Source: Drosophila persimilis (taxonomy: Eukaryota > Arthropoda > Insecta > Diptera > Drosophilidae). From it: a stretch of 64,000 nt of DNA. The stretch is from positions 14,818,001-14,882,000 of the forward strand of contig NW_020825289.1 in the NCBI RefSeq assembly GCF_003286085.1, written 5' to 3'. The notes beneath the pieces are model-generated. The model saw only the letters and a list, made by a program, of their open reading frames with translations. It ran no database searches and was not told the DNA's origin. The position numbers were made by a program, and so were the translations under genes. This document shows positions 11,418-25,700 of the stretch, one piece after another. The stretch's first letter is position 1; every line of letters starts with the position of its first letter.

Positions 11418-12098
11418 ATGCGTTCAAAGAAGCCCGTGTGGCTGCTGTTCAAGGTGCTCGAATTGGTGCTGAGTTTTTGCTGCTGCTACATTCACTGGCG
11501 TTGCTTCCAGGACGAAGGCATACCGCACATATTCCTGCTGTGCGCCACCTACGGCGGCTCCTCCATCATCTGCCTGCTGGCCATCATCGGGATGTTCTAT
11601 GCCGAGAAGCCGACAATGCAGCTGGAGTCCGCCTTCAGCGGACTCTTTGGCACCCTGCATCTAGTCACCATCTTTGTTCACATGTATCTGGCGCTGCACG
11701 GCAACAAGCTGCTGTACCTGAAGAGTCAGGGGGCGAACTGGCATGGCTACTATATCTGCTGCCGGGACAATGCCACGGTGGCGCTGTACGCAACTGCCGT
11801 TTACTACCTACATTGCGCCTTTGCTCTGGACCTGATGTTGACACACAGGAGGACCAAATTTGTGGAGTGCCCGGACGGGACTGTGCGGAAACAGCCGAAG
11901 CATCCGCGGCGCAGCATGCGTCCGCTCAAGCTCTATTTCATCAGTAAAGGCGTTGACAACTATCTGAATCGCTTCCGTTGGTTTCACCTGCTCACGGCGA
12001 ACATGCTGATGAGCACTCAGCCATCCCAGAAGACGCTGGATGTGTCCTCCAATTCAAACGAGGCATTTGAATTGACACCGCAACTGAATATTAACTGA
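11418..12098 (+). CDS. Four-transmembrane protein, function unknown
   Basis: A single-exon frame of 226 residues. The ATG at 11418 is chosen; the frame extends seven codons upstream only to a GTG. Hydrophobic spans lie at about residues 8-28, 37-61, 70-92 and 115-140, followed by a cytosolic-looking tail of about 85 residues with basic patches (KHPRRSMRPLK). Four spans and a Cys-rich first span (SFCCCY) recall the small insect four-span proteins related to Snakeskin, a smooth septate junction component, but I cannot confirm homology from sequence alone. It starts only 172 bp after the Pi3K59F stop on the same strand. The absence of stops over 226 codons and the regular membrane pattern support a real gene. 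I do not know the D. melanogaster symbol. Confidence 0.85.
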   Translation: MRSKKPVWLLFKVLELVLSFCCCYIHWRCFQDEGIPHIFLLCATYGGSSIICLLAIIGMFYAEKPTMQLESAFSGLFGTLHLVTIFVHMYLALHGNKLLYLKSQGANWHGYYICCRDNATVALYATAVYYLHCAFALDLMLTHRRTKFVECPDGTVRKQPKHPRRSMRPLKLYFISKGVDNYLNRFRWFHLLTANMLMSTQPSQKTLDVSSNSNEAFELTPQLNIN

Positions 12099-12354
12099 TG
12101 TGTTTTACTAGTTTTATTTGCAAGAAATTACATTTTTAAATTTACAACGGCGGTTATCGTGCACCCCTGGCTGCAATCAGCTGTTTTTGGCCCTAATACA
12201 ACACTAGTCTTCTGAACCGCGCACTTTGACAGCTGTTCGTTTTGATTCTTGCGGTATTTTGAAGTTTCGTCGTTGTTGTAAATGTGCCGGTTCTGTAAAT
12301 TGCAACTGAAATTGTGGCTCCTTCTGGGAAACTCCAACTTCAACTCCAACTTCA

Positions 12355-12381
12355 ATGGTGATGGCGATGGCGAGCGGTGCG
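12355..12381 (+). other. Candidate apt first coding exon A
   Basis: ATG at 12355 opens nine codons ending exactly at a strong donor (GCG then GTAAGT at 12382). The phase is 0, which would join in frame to the apt acceptor at 48043, giving MVMAMASGA before the common VNKQ. CAGCTGTT words about 120-175 bp upstream could mark a promoter. There is no direct proof of splicing across 36 kb. Confidence 0.25.
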
Positions 12382-13644
12382 GTAAGTCATCTCTTCTCTG
12401 TTTTTTATATTTTTGTTCAAATGCATTGCTGGAAATTTCCGTCTGCAAAGTTTCCTGATTTTCATAGTTCAATGCGTGGTTTTGTGCCCCCGGACGATGG
12501 GGGCATATGGCCCCAGCAATGGCAATGCCAATGGCAACTTTTAGAGCAGAGCAGAGCATGTGATGTGTGTGTGTGTGTGTGTGTGCGTATGCTGGCTGCT
12601 TGTGACTGCTTTTGTGCCTGTGCTGTGCCCCTGCTTAGTTAGTGGCAGGTACTCAAATCAAAAGTTTTTGCTAAAAGTTAGCCGGGCCCACTAAAGTTTC
12701 AGGCAGACGCACCGCAAAAATTTCGCTTTGCCATGGCTCTCGGCCAGCTGCAGTCCCACTCCCACTCACATGCATACATATACACCCTCACGCTCACTTA
12801 GTCTCAGGCGGCCAACTAAGTTAGACATGGCAAAACTTGGCACAGCCGCCTCTGCCTCTGCGGCCGACTCATACTAATTTGTAAATCGGGCGCGTAGTAA
12901 ATGCTCTTATCGGAACCAAACGACGCGCGCTCTTTCCTTATGTCCCCTCTTTATAGTGGGCCCATTGCAAGGTCTATTAAATGTGGGGTTGGGCAGTCGC
13001 TCTTTTGAGGGTCAGTGTTTCTCGCCTTCTTTGTGTCACACCATCATATGCATGGATATGCAAATGTACAGATTGAATTCAGTACTCACCTTCTATGTAA
13101 TATACCTTGGGACATTGCGGCTGAGCCCGTGTGTGAGTGAGCGAGTGAGTGAGTGAGTCACCCACTGCACTCAAACTTTGCTTTTGTTATTGTCTGCGGC
13201 TGTGGCTGTGGCTGCAAGCCAGAGACCAAGCCCTCGCAGCTCTCCGTCTCTTCTCCCCGAACCGCCCCGTTACCATCGTCCTGGATGGGGCAAATGCAGC
13301 ACGTGTTCATTTTCGTGCAAAAGTCTGCTGGAATTCCAAGTTGGAGTGAAGTTATGTGCGCTTTTTGTTTTGTTTTGGTGTGGTGGCTGGCGCTGACACT
13401 TGCGCGTGTATTGGAACGTGAGTGTGCCTCTGGAAGATTCATTTTCTATGTAGATCAGAAAATGTTTGGTTTAGTTGGTAGCTAAATTTCACAACGTGCA
13501 GTTTTGTGGTGGGTGTTATATGTACACCCATATACGTATACGAACTATATGGAATGTGAGTGCTATTACAGTAATAGTTTTGCCGGCTGCGATAAAAAAC
13601 AACGCTAATTTCTGCGGAGCAGCGTAGAGCCGCCGCCCTCAGAG

Positions 13645-13668
13645 ATGATTGAGCGATTGAGATTAACG
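13645..13668 (+). other. Candidate apt first coding exon B
   Basis: ATG at 13645 gives eight codons (MIERLRLT) that run straight into a consensus donor, ACG then GTAAGT. The phase is 0, compatible with the apt acceptor at 48043. It is one of four such candidates, and only transcript data can choose between them. Confidence 0.3.
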
Positions 13669-15968
13669 GTAAGTGAAGATGCAGATTAAACAGCAGCAGA
13701 TAAAGCGAGACAGCCAACCACGGGAAGCTTTTTACTCGAGAAGAAGGCTAGTCCTGAAAACAGAAGAACCGTTGTCTAAGAACATCAGCTGGCACGCTCA
13801 TCAGTGTGAATCTCTCGTTCTCTCTCTCTCCCTCTCTCTCTCTTCATCACCCACTTTCTATTTCAAGTAGTTCTCGAGAACCGTGCTAGCAAGCTCAAAA
13901 CTGATTTCATAATCATCGTATTGGGGTAACTGTAATTTAAACCTTACCGCTGACTTCCTATATGCTCTCGGTTTTAACTAGAACTTTGGAGTAATCGCGC
14001 AGTTATGTATTTGTTGTTGTTTCTACACAGTTGAGAACCAAACTCCCGAAACGAAGGTTCCCATAGTCACACTCCCTGCCTCCCTCCCTCCCTTCCCGCT
14101 TTCCATTCCTCTTTGCTGGTCTTGGGCGAAAACAAACCCAAAAACGTCATGTACGTGCCGCTTGTGCAGCTCAATAGATCTTCGGGGTAATCAGTTTACG
14201 CTGACGTCGTTTTGCTTACCACTTCCCCCGCTCCCACTTGCCAGCCAACCATACATACATATGTATATGTAGTATGTATGTATGTATGTATTCATATTCC
14301 AAATCCAAGTGCAAGTCGTGTTTCTACATGCGAAACTCTATGTAAACCGAAATGCTTCTCATATACTCTTTCAGAGAGTATTATGATTTTTAGCAGATAT
14401 TTGCAAACTCATAATAAATTTATGTATGCATATGTATATTTATTTTTTTTATTTGTCAAGTAATAACTTTTTGCCTCTAGATCTACCAACCAAACTCCAA
14501 AGATCTCTATCTGTTAGGGCATCCAAAGTTTCGGCATTCGAAGGTACCCATTTTCTTCTGTGTTATTTTTTCAATTTTATTTCTGCTTCTACTGCTGCTG
14601 TCGCCATAGTGGTTGGTGTTGTTCGTTTTTCATGAACCGATACTAACTCGAGTGCTACTATTTCAGTTGGTTACTAAACATTTAGTGCTCCCCCCTCCAG
14701 CACCCAACCGCCCGCCTTGGGCGAGCAGCGGGCTGACTAAGCGAACTGTCGCGTCATATTAACCATATTGTGGGACCCGCCGAAACGGTGGCTTTTGCAT
14801 ATTGCCTGCCTGCCTGTCCATGCCCCCCAATCAGCACCCTCTCCACCTTCCCCCCCTTCGTGAAGCACCCGCATCTGTTGCCTGCATTTGCTCCATTTGT
14901 TTGTTTGTGTTGAGAGCGCTTATATGTGTGTGTGTGTGTGTGTGTGTGCTTATTTTGTTGTTGTTGTTCTTGTTGCCCACAACGTGATAAAAACTTTAAA
15001 CATTGAATTGTGAGACTTCGTCACTTGGTTGTAAATTGAAATAAGACTACCTTACTCTGTCCCTCTTTCCTGAGCACCGTCGGTCTCTCTGTCTCAACCG
15101 TTAAACGAAATGAGAAGCAAGAGAAAATACAAAAAAAAGAAATCTATTGCAATTGTCAGCAAATTTCCTTCAGAGGCGAGAACAAAACAACAACAGAAGC
15201 AGCATCAGCGAATTCGAAGAAGAAGAACAAGTGTAGCGAGGGCTGAAAATAAGGAAGAGGAATCAGAAGCTTAGGATATAGTAGCAGTATTAGTAGGTAC
15301 AGTAGAGAGCAGAAAATGAGGAGCAAGGCAATTTTTAGGGCTTGTGAAATCTTTCCTAATCTGCTATTGTACGATCATTCCTGTGGAAATGCTTTTGTTT
15401 TTTATATGTATTTCCACGTTGCTGTCGGTTTTGCTAAAAACGGACGGTAGACAGCTGCAGCTTAACGTTTTATGATTTAAAATGCATACATAGATAAACT
15501 CATACATATGTACACACGTACGTACATATGTATTTACATTTGTTTGCGTATGTGCCGACGTTTGTTTATGCGAAGCTCTGGCCGATTCCTCGATTCCAGC
15601 ATTTCCCATTCAGTGCAGTTTCTGACGCCTTCGGTTCGACTGTCATCTCTCTCTCTCTCTCTCTGTACGTCTGTCCTAGTGCGCGGTTTTTAGTTCTTGC
15701 TATTCCTACGTTTTTTTCTGCTTACTCTTTATTTGTGTGGTTCCCTGAATCGCGTGATTTGTGGCATCGCAAGTGAAAGACACAGTACTTCAATTAGTTT
15801 TTGATTCTTCCTTTGAACGGAACCAAAATTGCGATAATAAAATCAAATCAGGTACAGAGTCAACGTGATTCATATTTCAATGGATTATTGGATTAAAATT
15901 TAAATAAAATACACGTCTAAAGTGTACTTCAATCGGATGTGATCAAGTTCAGTGGAAAACGTGAATTT

Positions 15969-15971
15969 ATG
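15969..15971 (+). other. Candidate apt ATG-only exon end C
   Basis: ATG followed directly by the donor GTGAGC. It would supply only the initiator methionine before VNKQYTANDL. The preceding ~200 bp is AT-rich without obvious features and could be a 5' leader. Confidence 0.25.
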
Positions 15972-18900
15972 GTGAGCTATAATCAGAATTTGGATATTTC
16001 AATTTGTTTAAGCTTGATTCCACTTTCCCCGTAATCTTTTGCAGAATTGTAACCATTCCACGGTTACGCATTCCCCTGATTTTACTCTCCAAAAATTAAC
16101 TAAAATTATGTGATTCCCGCTTAACTTTCAAACTTTGTGTAACTATAAATGATACTTCGTTTATCTTATCGAATAGTTAAAGTACAAAATGGAAATCAGA
16201 GCTATGCAATAGCATGGGCTTTTATGAGGTCGGAAATTACCGTTAGCATAGTGCCAAGTTTATGGCTCTTGAGTCACACACACACAGACACACACACACA
16301 CGTGTTTGTGTTGGCCACGTTAAACGTAATGTTAGCGCAGTTTTGCTTACCTTTAACTCAATTATCTGATAAAGAAAGCCACATACTACAGCTACGCTAC
16401 GGATGTTACCGTGGGCAGGGATAGGGAGAGGGACAGGGTGAGGGAGAGAGGCAGAGGACAGGGACGTTATCCGCAGTTTGTTGACCTCCGCTGATAAAGA
16501 TTTTTTCCATTCCTCTTTCCTCTTTAGTTTTGCAAAAAGTTTATCCTCAAAGCGACACGAAGATCATGTCAATATGAGGCATATCTTTAAAAGTCGAAGG
16601 TGTAGATACTCTTGCAGGTGGATGTAACTTATGGTATATGATATTTCTAGCTGTATATAGAACTTGGCTTGAACACGAAACAATCATCAGATATCCTGAC
16701 AGTAGTACTCTATGTGGAGGAATACCCTCCTCAAGAGTATACTCGCACAAAGAATAGCTCTTTGTGGCTAAGAAGTCGGTCCTATCGGTCGATGGTGGTT
16801 CGACTATATGGTAATTAGGCAGACGGAGCTCGACTTAGAAGTCTAATAAGTAAAACCCGCACGTAGGCCAAATAAAAATGGTAACAGAATCGAACGGTGC
16901 TGCCTCTGGCGCTGGTCTGGTCTCTGGCTTGGATTGGTGACAGACGGTGACTCGAAGTGAGTTCGGTTCCCAAGGCCAGTGGATCTATCAGGTTAATTAC
17001 CCGCCATTGTTAATCCTAGCCAAGCGGTAGTACGCTTCCCCGAACTTCCACTCCCTTTAAGACCTCTTTTTTTGTGTGTTTTGCCTTTTTCAGTTCTTTT
17101 TCTTAAATTTTTTGTGGTAATAATGAATTCAATTATTGTCACTCGAGTGCGTTAAGTATGCGGTAAAGGTATGAGCGCTCTGTGCTGTGTGCTATCTGTA
17201 TCTGTGAGAAACATTTGTATGTAAATACGTGCGCAACAAAAAAAATCAAGCTTCTGCGTCACTTGAAATTAAAACGTTTCTGCAAAAATACCAACAACCA
17301 GAGTAGAAAATAATGAAAATAAAGGCTCAAAACTAGTTTACGAGGCGCACATTTTGTGGCATACGGAGTTGGAGGGTTACGGCGAAGGCGAGGGCGGACA
17401 AATGACTACCGAAAGGGATTGCGTTAGATTACCTTTAATGGGTTCAACGGGTTCAAAATATACATACATCGATTCCAGAAGTATTTTTTTGGCTGTTAGT
17501 GTCCGGGAGTAGTCCGGTTACTGAATCGATTCTTATGTTGATTCTTTGGTATTTTAAGATAATAGCTACCAAAGCTATCAAACTATGGATAGTGCCAATA
17601 GACAGAAATTTCCAATATTTAATTTGGTTGCAGCTTCTATATTTTAGGATGTCATAAACTTCTAAAGAATCATACAAATAATCTCTTAATAAACAAATTC
17701 ACTTACATTTTACACTAAAATTCCAATCATAGGTACATCATTTTAATCTTCCTAATTTATTATACAAATAATTCTAAAGATATATGCATAATATAATTAT
17801 GCCCTCGCACCTTCTTTTGGCTACGTGATTATATTGCCATTTAAACAATAAGAACCATGCGATGATAAACAAATAAAAAGTTAGAATAAAAAGCAAATAT
17901 ACATACATATATGTATGTATGTATGTACATATAAATAATGGCTAACGAGAAGCGGCGGCTCTCTCTCCACCCAATTTCGCCACTACAAATTTTCGTATTT
18001 TGCTGCCAATTCTGATTCCGATTCCGAGTCTAATTTATTAATTTCATTTAATTTCTTTATGGGGCTGGCTTTTCGTTTCTTTTGGTTCGTTGTTCTTTGG
18101 ACGCTGGCTGGGCTGGGCCCCGCCCCAAAAAACTTTACACAAAGCGAGAATATAGCTTTTGTTTTTTAACAATTGTGTAGGCCTCCTCGCTCGCACCTTC
18201 GTACTACAGCGCGCTATCTCTCTCTCTCTCTCTCTCTGTCTCCCCGTCTGCCTCTCTCTATTGCTGTTCGTTCTTACTCTAACTGTGTGTGTGTGTGTGT
18301 GTCTGTGAGAGAGTGTATTTGTGGCTTTTATAAACATGTTTTCGCATTAATAATACATTTTTATTCGCTAATTTAAATGTTGCTTACTTTAAACACGAAA
18401 CCAGTTGGGGTCGCAGCGGTATATCAGACAAATGTATGTACATATAGTAAATACCTATATACGATGTACATATGTATGTATCTATGTGCTCTTACACTCA
18501 TACAAAGAACCATCTGGGTGGAGCCTAAAACTTTGATAATTTACTTAGTCTCTGGGTCTGGGTATGGGTATGGGTCTGGGATTGTGCGTGTGTATGTCTG
18601 TCTGTCAGGCTTTTCTTCTTTGTGTTATTTATGCATTTGTTCAACTCAAACTTGGGAATTATTTGATGGCGATTTAAGAACCCTGTGCTCTCCATCCTCT
18701 CCCCATCCTCATGCTCAGCTTTCCTCTTGGGGAAAGTTCTTGTAACAATTGGTGTGGGGGCTAGGGCGGTGTCAAGTGGGTGGTTGCGACTGTGGGTGAT
18801 TAAACGCCCACAATAAACGCCTCGAACAGCAGGCACATTCAAAGAATCCTTGTTTCTCGCTTCGAACAAATGTCCTCTTTAGCATCCACTACGTGCTCCT

Positions 18901-20754
18901 CCTCCAGCTCTGACTCAACATTTTTCTGTAGCTAATATTAGCGCATGATCTTTCGAGATGGATATACATACGCTTCGTTATTTGTTTCTGCAAAGAGGAT
19001 CCTTCTTTAAAAACTAAATTAAATTAAGCATAAGATTTGTACAATTCTCTACTCCTAGAAGATCCGAACTCGAACTTCGAGGCTCTTGCTGAATAGGCAT
19101 TGAAACAAAAGACAATGTCCCAGATACGAGTGACAATAGCTGGGAGGGGAGCACACAGTCGAACCCTCGGACCGAGCGAATTGGGGCAGCATTGAGTGGA
19201 GCGATTGAAATGCGACAATTTGTTGCTTCTCAAGTGCCGGGCAGTCAGGGCCTGGAGCAGGCACAGTTTGAGCAATCCGAATCACTGCCGCCACACAGCA
19301 GGGGCACATGAGTATGAGTATGCTCAATATTACACCAATCAATCCCCGGGCCAGGCCGGAGCCAGCTGCCCTTTTGTCAAATTCAAATAAACAAAAGCCA
19401 TTAGCAAATGTATCCGAAAGATGCACACAGCACAGTACAGCAACAGCAACAGCGCTAGCACCAGCAGTGGCGGCGACACTTGAGCTGGTGTAATCAAATC
19501 ATAAATTTATATGTATATACGGACAGATAGATATGGGAATGTTTTTCCGTATGCCATTCTATTAATTTCCATTAGGGTCTTGTTCTCGTCGTAGATACGA
19601 TATGAGAGTATCATCCAACCCTGCGCTTGGCGACGCTTTTGAATTGGTTCAAGTATCTATGGCTTGTTGCAACAACAAACACGATACAAAAACGACAACA
19701 ACTGTACTTTGTCACTGGCAGAAAAATAAAAGGAAACCCCTCATCAGGAGGTTGCAAACGGAACTCCTTTTCATCTTTATTTTCATTTTAATTTCCATTC
19801 TCATCTCCTCTTCGCTCGGAGATTTATTTATCAAACTATCTTTGAGCATTTTGCATCCCTTTGGAACGCATCGCATCCCTCATCTTGCCTCAACCTCAGT
19901 CTCAGTCTCAGAGTTTCTGCCACAGGAAAGTTCTTCCGGTCTGTCCTCCTCCGTGATGTGGTGGCTTCTTTCATTGTCTGTACTCTCGCTCAGGATCTGA
20001 ATTTGGTGTATTGGGCTCGGCAGGGCATTTCCAATGGTAACACCTTTCTTTTTGCTAAGGGTCTGATAGGTTTTTGGTCGGATTATCACAGTTTATGGTA
20101 ATATTTTGTCAAAGAAATACAAAGCAATTTTAAATCTATGTACGGTGAAGACTTTACTGTACCAAACATATAATAACCTTCTATTATTGTAGGGCATTCC
20201 AGACTTCGCTGTTGCGCGACATTCATGTCTGGTTAGCCCTTCCCCTTCCCTCTTCCCCCTTCCATTTCGATTTCCATTCCATGGAAATAATCCAAAATTC
20301 AAAAAGTCTCGGCAACGCGCATATTTTAGGAAATCATTTCTTGATTACGACGTTTGAAACAATTTGTCTTTCACTCTTTTCGCCTCAGTTCTCCAGCTTT
20401 TTGGTTATTTTGGGTGCTTTATATATACACACGTATAGTATATATTGAGATGCGGATGTGCGTGTGTGTGTGTGTGAACGTATTTGTGTACTTAGCTCAA
20501 AGTTGTCTGACTCGTTGAGACTCAAAGACCGACAGCGTCTGAGAGGGAGACAGACAGAGTGAGTAACTTTGTTTCTTCTTTTTTTTTTCTATCCATTATT
20601 CTTGCGCCCATTTTGATTTTTATTGTTGCTTTTCCATTGGCTTTCATCAAGCAAAAAGAAAAAAGAACTCGAGTTTGTAAAAGATGTTGTTTTTGTTGTT
20701 GGCCTATAAAAAACTGAATTTAAAATTTCATCTTGTTTTTATACACTAGCCAAA

Positions 20755-20850
20755 GGGGGTATTTTTATTTTAGAAGAGAGAACCGTTTTTGGGACCCTAA
20801 AGGGTATTCCGATTCTTGAGCAGATTGATTAGATAGGATTCTTCTAGGGA
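20755..20850 (+). repeat. Possible degraded dispersed repeat
   Basis: The words AAGGGTATT and ATTCTTGAGCAGATTGATTAG resemble a dispersed repeat common in Drosophila intergenic DNA (a unit with AGGGTAT and ATTCTTGATCAGGATCAATAG). The match is partial and recalled from memory, so family assignment is not made. Confidence 0.2.
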
Positions 20851-22684
20851 CTGTGATTTTCGTTGCATTAGTCCCTCATATTTAAAAAAATATATCAAGG
20901 TTCTTAGCAGGATCCCCAAATGAAAACGTAGGGAACTGTTTTTGTAGTCTAAACATAATTGTTAGCGAAGAAATTGTAATTGTAATCGCACTCTTATCTG
21001 TAGGATTTTATTCGTTCTAAATTTAATGACTATATCATATGGAGTCTATTGAAATGATTTGGAAAGGGTATCAACAGTTTCGGTAACGCAGCCTTTTTAC
21101 TCCTATATATTCATTTTTTTTTTTTGCGACAAGATAAGGAAAAAGTTGTTTTTAAGGTTTTCGCTATCATTCGGATGGAGGAGGGGATAAAAGAGAGAGC
21201 TCTCCTCCGGCTGGATACAATATTTTTGTGAATGAATTTTTTCGTGAACTGTCAGGCCACAGGGGAAGCATCAGCAGAAGGTCAGCAGCAGCAGCAGTCA
21301 CAACAAATGGCAGCAACACCTGTTGCGCACACTCACACATGCAGAAAGACCGGCAGTCAGTCACACAGACACGCGTCGCCAAAAAGGACAGCAACAGCAA
21401 CAACAAGAGGAACACAGCCGCAGTCGCCGCAGCATTTACTCACGTGCTGTGCTGTGTGAAATGTGAAATGGCCCAAAAACGAGGACGAGAGAAACGGAGG
21501 CAACACATGCTGAGAGCACACGAGGAATCGCTTCGTTTCGTCTCGCCCTCCCTCCCGATTGTATCGTACGGTAAAGGTGAGAGGCGACAGACTGCGATAG
21601 CGCGCTCTATTCCTTGTTCTGCTTTCTGCACGCTCTCTCTCTTTCTCTCTCTCTGTCTGTCTTTCCTTTGTTTTTGTTTTTGTTTTGTTTTGTTTGGGCT
21701 TTTTCTCTTCGTTCTCGTGCGTGTGTGAGTAACATGTGCAGGGCCTGGCCTCTGCTCCGATGTTGCTAATGTCATAGGTCAGGTTCAGGCTATGGCCCGT
21801 GATGAGGATGTGGGATGGAGGATGGAGGACAGCTAAATGCCACTAAATATGCAACAACAACCGATGGCATGTGTCTGTCGTGTGCGACTCAACGACAAAC
21901 GTGTTGGGACATGTCACAACAGGATTGCCCAACGCTCTCTCCTGCACATGCGGCTGCTGCCAGTGTCTGCCCGACAACAGCAGAGGAGGAGCAGCAGCTA
22001 CCAAAAGTTTGAGATGTCAACAGTTGGTGGCGGCCTGTGAGAACACATGTTGAGCCTCGAGACGGGACAGCCCAAAGCGGAAGAGAAAAGGAGTATAGTA
22101 AGCAGAGATGATGGAGAAACGAGAGTGCCAGGAATTTGATTGACACCCCACTACAAGCATGGGCGGAAGAAGACAGAAGGCTGGAAATCACAACTGTTAT
22201 TTTTATAAATTTAGCTTTCTATAACTGTCAGCTCCACCACTTTTCCCTCATCCTCTGTTCTAAGGATTGTTCTAAGAGAGAAAAACAGCTGTGGGATTCG
22301 TACTTGATATACCAGTTTCCCCCTTCCTAAAAGCAGTTTCAATAGAAAGAATACAAAGAAGGAACTTCAATTAAAGTCATCGAATCCTCTAGCATTTATA
22401 ATCTTTTCAAACTGCAAAACTAGAATGCCCAGACAAAGCGGCATTAAAGCTCTGCAATGTCCTTAGTCCTTATTCAGTTTCACAAACACACACAAAAAAA
22501 AACCTGAATAAGTAGAATACACAAATCTCTCAAGAAGGAAGATTCCTCCTATCGAATAACATTTCCGATCCCAAGATCAACTGTACTCGTAAATCCACAC
22601 CAGGAATAAAATTCCAATGGCAACAAAATCGCACGCAAAAACCGAAACCGAAACTAAATTTGAACACCCCAAAACGCAAAGCAG

Positions 22685-22685
<1 letters not shown>

Positions 22686-22724
<39 letters not shown>

Positions 22725-22734
22725 GTGAGAGAGA
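22686..22734. repeat. GA microsatellite, GAGA-factor type
   Basis: A nearly pure GA tract with two GATA interruptions. It is the longest of several CT/GA tracts in the apt region; others lie near 15,645, 18,209, 35,291, 36,524 and 37,309. Such tracts bind GAGA factor and CLAMP in Drosophila. Confidence 0.85.
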
Positions 22735-25700
22735 AGTCTGTGATCGCTGACTACCTGAGCAATATAATTCGTACCTTGAGGCAGAGTTTGCTTTGGATTT
22801 GTTTTATTTATCGTTCGTTGTTGTACATCATCATGTTCCTGGTAAAAATTTTTGCGTCTTGTGCAAACAACACACACACATAGGGCGAGGAAGAGAGAAT
22901 AAAACTGTGACTGCGACTGCGACTGGTAGGTGGGGGAAGAGATAACAAAAGGAACACGTTATCCTTTTTTTCATGTTAATGGTTTATGGTTTCCTTGTTT
23001 TGCGTAGGAATAGGAGCAGGAGCAGGAACAGAGGGCGCACGAGTGAGTATAATAAGAGCGTCTAATGCCCCGAGAGATCTCTATGTGTGTGTGTGTGAGT
23101 GCTTGTGTTTCCCTTCTCCGTCGTAGTCCTCATCCAAGCCACGTCTTAGGCTAAACAGAAAAACATAAACAAAGCGTGGAAAACGGGATGAAACTGCGTG
23201 TCCTGAAAGCCAAACTAAATGCGTCTTTGTTTCCTACTTGGCTTGGGCTGCCGGCCCTTCCCATCTGCCTTATATGCGTAGTTTTAGGAACTAGATTTCC
23301 TCCTTCGTTCGTCCTTTTGCCAAAAACTGCGCAGCTGCCCTTGGCCCTTGGCCCTTAGTCTTTTGTTTGAAGATTATACAGAGATAAGTCTACAGATCCA
23401 GTATTCGTTTGAAGATCGAATTTCCATTTGGACAGGTGTCCCAAAGAGGCATCCCCCCGTTCACTTAGTTGCAATGCAATTAATGTTGCAACCATCCCTC
23501 ATATGACAGATCTATCTACCGTCCCATTCCATTCCTCCCAGGGGGGTTTCAGCCCAATTATTAAACAAATTAAAATCTCTGACAATCACACAATTTCCAC
23601 TGACACGAGTGGAAAGTGGGTGGATTTTGAAGGACAACAGAGGCACAAAGTTATGAAAATTATCTGCATATCTGCATCTAGATGTCTAGGTAAAAACTGT
23701 ACCACATTTGAATTTCAAATACAAGACTGAAAACGTATTTCAATTTTCCTTTTGTCGTCTTTGTGTGCTGATTGAGGAGAGATTTCCAAATCACAATCAT
23801 GCCCAGACCTCGGCTCTAAAGTTAGGCAAATGTATTTACATATTTAGCAACGTGGAACGGAACAACAGTGACATACAGAGATACTCCACTCCACTCCACA
23901 GTTGTTGCAGGGTTGCACACACACACACACACACACAATGAGATACTCGAAAGATACAAAGTCAGCGGCAGAGAGTCGAGTCGAGTTTAGATATTTACCC
24001 CGAGATACGTAATAGAATGGGGTAAGGAACTTTTGTGAGGGATAACCAAGGCAATAATCATTATAATATCTAAGTGTATATACATACATATGTACAGTGC
24101 TGTACATATATATATGGCCAGCCATTGTGTAACTGTATTAATGGGCTAAATATTTTTGATTGCCACGACGAAGCCATTTGAATTTTCTCAGCTACAATAT
24201 AGATTTTTATTAACGAACTTTGTCTACCATCCCGTCCCTCCCCCTTGCCACCCGCCTGCCTTCCTCCTGGTTCTCACTCGTACATATTACCCAGTGAGGC
24301 GTTTGTAAATTTATATTGAAATCAAAGCCATTGTCTTATGGGTTACAACATTCCCATTGAACCACCGAGTACACCCTCGACCGAAGAGGGTTGCTTGCTA
24401 CTTTTGAATTCCAAATGGCAACTGGGGGAAATCCCGAAATGATGCATTAAACTGTGGAAAGATGTGCAAATTAGTTGCGACCAGTCACGGCAATTGGAAC
24501 TGCAGTTCACGGGGGTGTGGACCAGAGGCGGTGCGTACAGAATTGGTGGAATAGAGTTGTTGAAATGGAATGATTGGAGGCTAGAGATATGAAAGGTTTT
24601 CTCAAATCAAAGAGTTCTAAACAAATATTGTAGTATTAATTCAACGAATAGAAATATTCTAAAGAGCTATTGGAATATCCTGAAATAAAAGACGATTATT
24701 ACCATTTCATACCATTCCTTTCCATTCCCTTTATGTTCAGAAAATTCACTTTTATTCAAAGAAAGCACCACTCCCTTGAATCCCCATCTCAGCGACCGAC
24801 GATTACTTTGTAAAAAATGAAGAAATGTTCAAACTTAATGGGATTTCTCTTTATCTTAGCCAGAGATCCCCCATCCCCCTGCCGCAAGTAAAGTCCTTTC
24901 CTTGGTTACATGTACATGGAGTGGAGTTCATCAACTAAATGACAATCCCTCTCGCAGATGACTCGCCTATATTGTTGTCATTGTCCATTCCTTATGGCTG
25001 GCTGGCAATAATTAATTTTCCCAAATCCCCGATATCAGTTTTATCTGTGAAAAACGTTTTAAGCTGCACCTCCCTCCCTCTCCCCCTAAAAAGAAAACAA
25101 GAAAAAGAAAATGAGCAAACCATAACCAAAAAGGGAGGCAGAGTGTAACAAAACAAAACAAAACAAAAAACGAATGCGAACAATGAGAGAGATATTTTTA
25201 AATGGAAAATTTCGTATTTAATCCTCACTATGTCCCATATACTCCTACTCTCGCGTACCTTTCTCACACATCCATCTATCCATCTATCTATCTATGCCCG
25301 GCTATCCCATCTATCCGTCTTTCTCTCTTCCCTGGATGCCTTACGGTTGCTGGTGGTGGTGGTGGTGGGCTCTCCTAACTAACCCGACCTTAGAATGTAG
25401 TTGTTGTAATTCATCACCTACAAATCAATCATTTTGACGAAGCAACTCACTAAAAACGAAAAAACGAAAGAACGAAAGAAAGAACCAGAGAACGAGGAGG
25501 GGGGAGAGTTAGGAGAACAACGAAATAAAAGGAATCGCACTAAGAACGACGAACCGTATAAAATGCAGTTACGAGAGTGCGAGCGGGATAACCGAACAGA
25601 CAATAGATCAATGCTTCCAATATCAAAGAGTCGGCTTGACCTTTTGACGTACGAGAGACGTACCAGATTGCTGGATGGAAGATGGAAGCCTGTCTCTCGG